This document shows positions 5,640-6,394 of a stretch of 6,394 bases of DNA, one piece after another (the first letter of the stretch is position 1; every line of letters begins with the position of its first letter). The stretch is from Janthinobacterium lividum. Lineage in GTDB: Bacteria > Pseudomonadota > Gammaproteobacteria > Steroidobacterales > Steroidobacteraceae. The stretch is from positions 1 to 6,394 of the forward strand of contig CALPVO020000131.1 of NCBI GenBank assembly GCA_943327025.2, in the 5' to 3' direction. A program made the position numbers and the translations under genes. The notes under the pieces were generated by a model. That model did not search any database. It saw only the letters and a list, made by a program, of their open reading frames with translations, and was not told the origin of the DNA.

Positions 5640-6394
5640 TCACGTAACCGGCGGCGAACCGCCCTCCGCGATGCGGCGCTCCACGAAGGCGTTGATGGCC
5701 TCCGTGATGGCTGGGTCCCGCGTGGGGGCTTGGTAGGCGTCCAGCGACTGCCGCCAGATGCGGGCGGCCCGGTCCGTGGCCGTGGCGGCGCCGTCGTTGA
5801 ACCAGGTGCCGAAGTTGCGCCAGTCCGACACCAGCGGGGTGTAGAAGGCGTCGCGGTAGCGTTCCATGGTGTGGGCGCAACCGAAGAAGTGCCCGCCATA
5901 GCCCACTTCCGCCACGGCCTCTAGCCCGAGGTCCGCCGGCGTGGCGCCCACGGGCTGGAAGCTCTCGGCGAACATCTGCAGCATCTCCACGTCGAGAATG
6001 AACTTCTCGTAGGAGGTGGTCAGGCCGCCTTCCAGCCAACCGGCCGCGTGCAGCATGAAGTTGGCGCCGCCCATGAGTGCGCCCCACAAGCTCATCTGCG
6101 CTTCGTACACGGACTGGGCGTCCGGGCTGTTGGAGGCGGTGGCGTTCGACGACCGCCACGGCAGGCCGATATGGCGCGCCATCTGGCCGGCGCCGAAGCT
6201 GGCCTTCACGTACTCGGGCGTACCGAAGGCCGGTGAGCCGGACTTCATGTCCACGTTCGAAGTGAAGCTGCCATAAATCATGGGCGTGCCGGGGTTCACC
6301 ATCTGCGCCAGCGTGATGCTGGAGAGGGCCTCGGCGTGCGCGAGCATGAGCGCGCCGGCGACGGTGACCGGCGCCATGGCGCCTGCCAGCGTGA
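5640..6394 (-). CDS. MttB-family (trimethylamine methyltransferase-like) protein, C-terminal half; start off the right edge
   Basis: The last 250 residues of a corrinoid-dependent methyltransferase-like protein of the MttB superfamily end at a TGA at 5642-5640. The frame is open to the window edge, with family-typical sequence (LAGAMAPVTVAGAL) at its first visible codons, so ATG 6377 is internal. Other landmarks, counted from the edge: RSSNATASNSPDAQ at 80-93, GALMGGANFMLHAAGWLEGGL at about 104-124, TSYEKFILDVEML at 126-138 and GYGGHFFGCAHTMERY at 164-179. Proteins of this family run to about 500 residues, so about half is seen. Family members remove a methyl group from trimethylamine (pyrrolysine enzymes) or from glycine betaine and other quaternary amines (non-pyrrolysine enzymes), and pass it to a cobalamin protein. 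No amber codon interrupts the visible part, including the region near where archaeal MttB carries pyrrolysine, so this looks like the non-pyrrolysine type. No corrinoid protein is in the window. The downstream flavoprotein suggests that the demethylated product is oxidised further. Substrate unknown. Confidence 0.92.
   Translation of the reverse strand, partial: TLAGAMAPVTVAGALMLAHAEALSSITLAQMVNPGTPMIYGSFTSNVDMKSGSPAFGTPEYVKASFGAGQMARHIGLPWRSSNATASNSPDAQSVYEAQMSLWGALMGGANFMLHAAGWLEGGLTTSYEKFILDVEMLQMFAESFQPVGATPADLGLEAVAEVGYGGHFFGCAHTMERYRDAFYTPLVSDWRNFGTWFNDGAATATDRAARIWRQSLDAYQAPTRDPAITEAINAFVERRIAEGGSPPVT

Noticed and set aside
6375..6377. ATG 6377-6375 as the start of the MttB-like gene
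   Set aside because: The frame continues upstream to the window edge with family-typical sequence (LAGA before MAPVTVAGAL), and a 245-residue protein would be half the family length.
1..6394. Mobile elements, tRNA or rRNA genes, CRISPR arrays
   Set aside because: No transposase, tandem spacer array, tRNA-like fold or rRNA sequence was seen; genes fill the window except for gaps of 145, 51 and 82 bp.

Overview
The window looks like part of a catabolic cluster for N-methylated amines (glycine betaine, dimethylglycine, sarcosine or a related compound) in a GC-rich proteobacterium. Three things support this assignment. Codon third positions are strongly G/C. The regulator is of the GlxA/GbdR/CdhR type known from Pseudomonas and relatives. 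The enzymes are two GcvT-domain flavoproteins and one MttB-type methyltransferase, a set common in alpha-, beta- and gammaproteobacteria. I cannot name a genus from the sequence.

Layout, left to right. (1) Positions 1-1953, minus strand: a dimethylglycine/sarcosine dehydrogenase-like flavoprotein; 651 residues are visible and its C-terminus lies beyond the left edge. (2) Positions 1954-2098: a 145-bp divergent intergenic region with a good -10 box for the regulator, a 6+6 inverted repeat and a 7-bp direct repeat that may be operator elements. (3) Positions 2099-3088, plus strand: an AraC-type regulator with an N-terminal DJ-1/PfpI-like domain, starting at GTG 2099. (4) Positions 3089-3139: a short convergent gap filled by an 8-bp-stem inverted repeat, probably a two-way terminator. 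(5) Positions 3140-5557, minus strand: a complete 805-residue paralogue of the first flavoprotein. (6) Positions 5558-5639: an AT-rich 82-bp gap. (7) Positions 5640-6394, minus strand: the C-terminal 250 residues of an MttB-family (trimethylamine methyltransferase-like) protein whose start lies beyond the right edge.

Inferred working model. The MttB-like protein would remove a methyl group from a quaternary or tertiary amine and pass it to a corrinoid protein encoded outside the window. The two flavoproteins would then oxidise N-methyl groups of the product(s), passing the one-carbon unit to tetrahydrofolate through their GcvT domains. The regulator would sense the substrate or an intermediate and switch on the divergent flavoprotein gene, and perhaps the mttB-flavoprotein pair. 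The enzyme families are clear; the actual substrates are not determined by the sequence.
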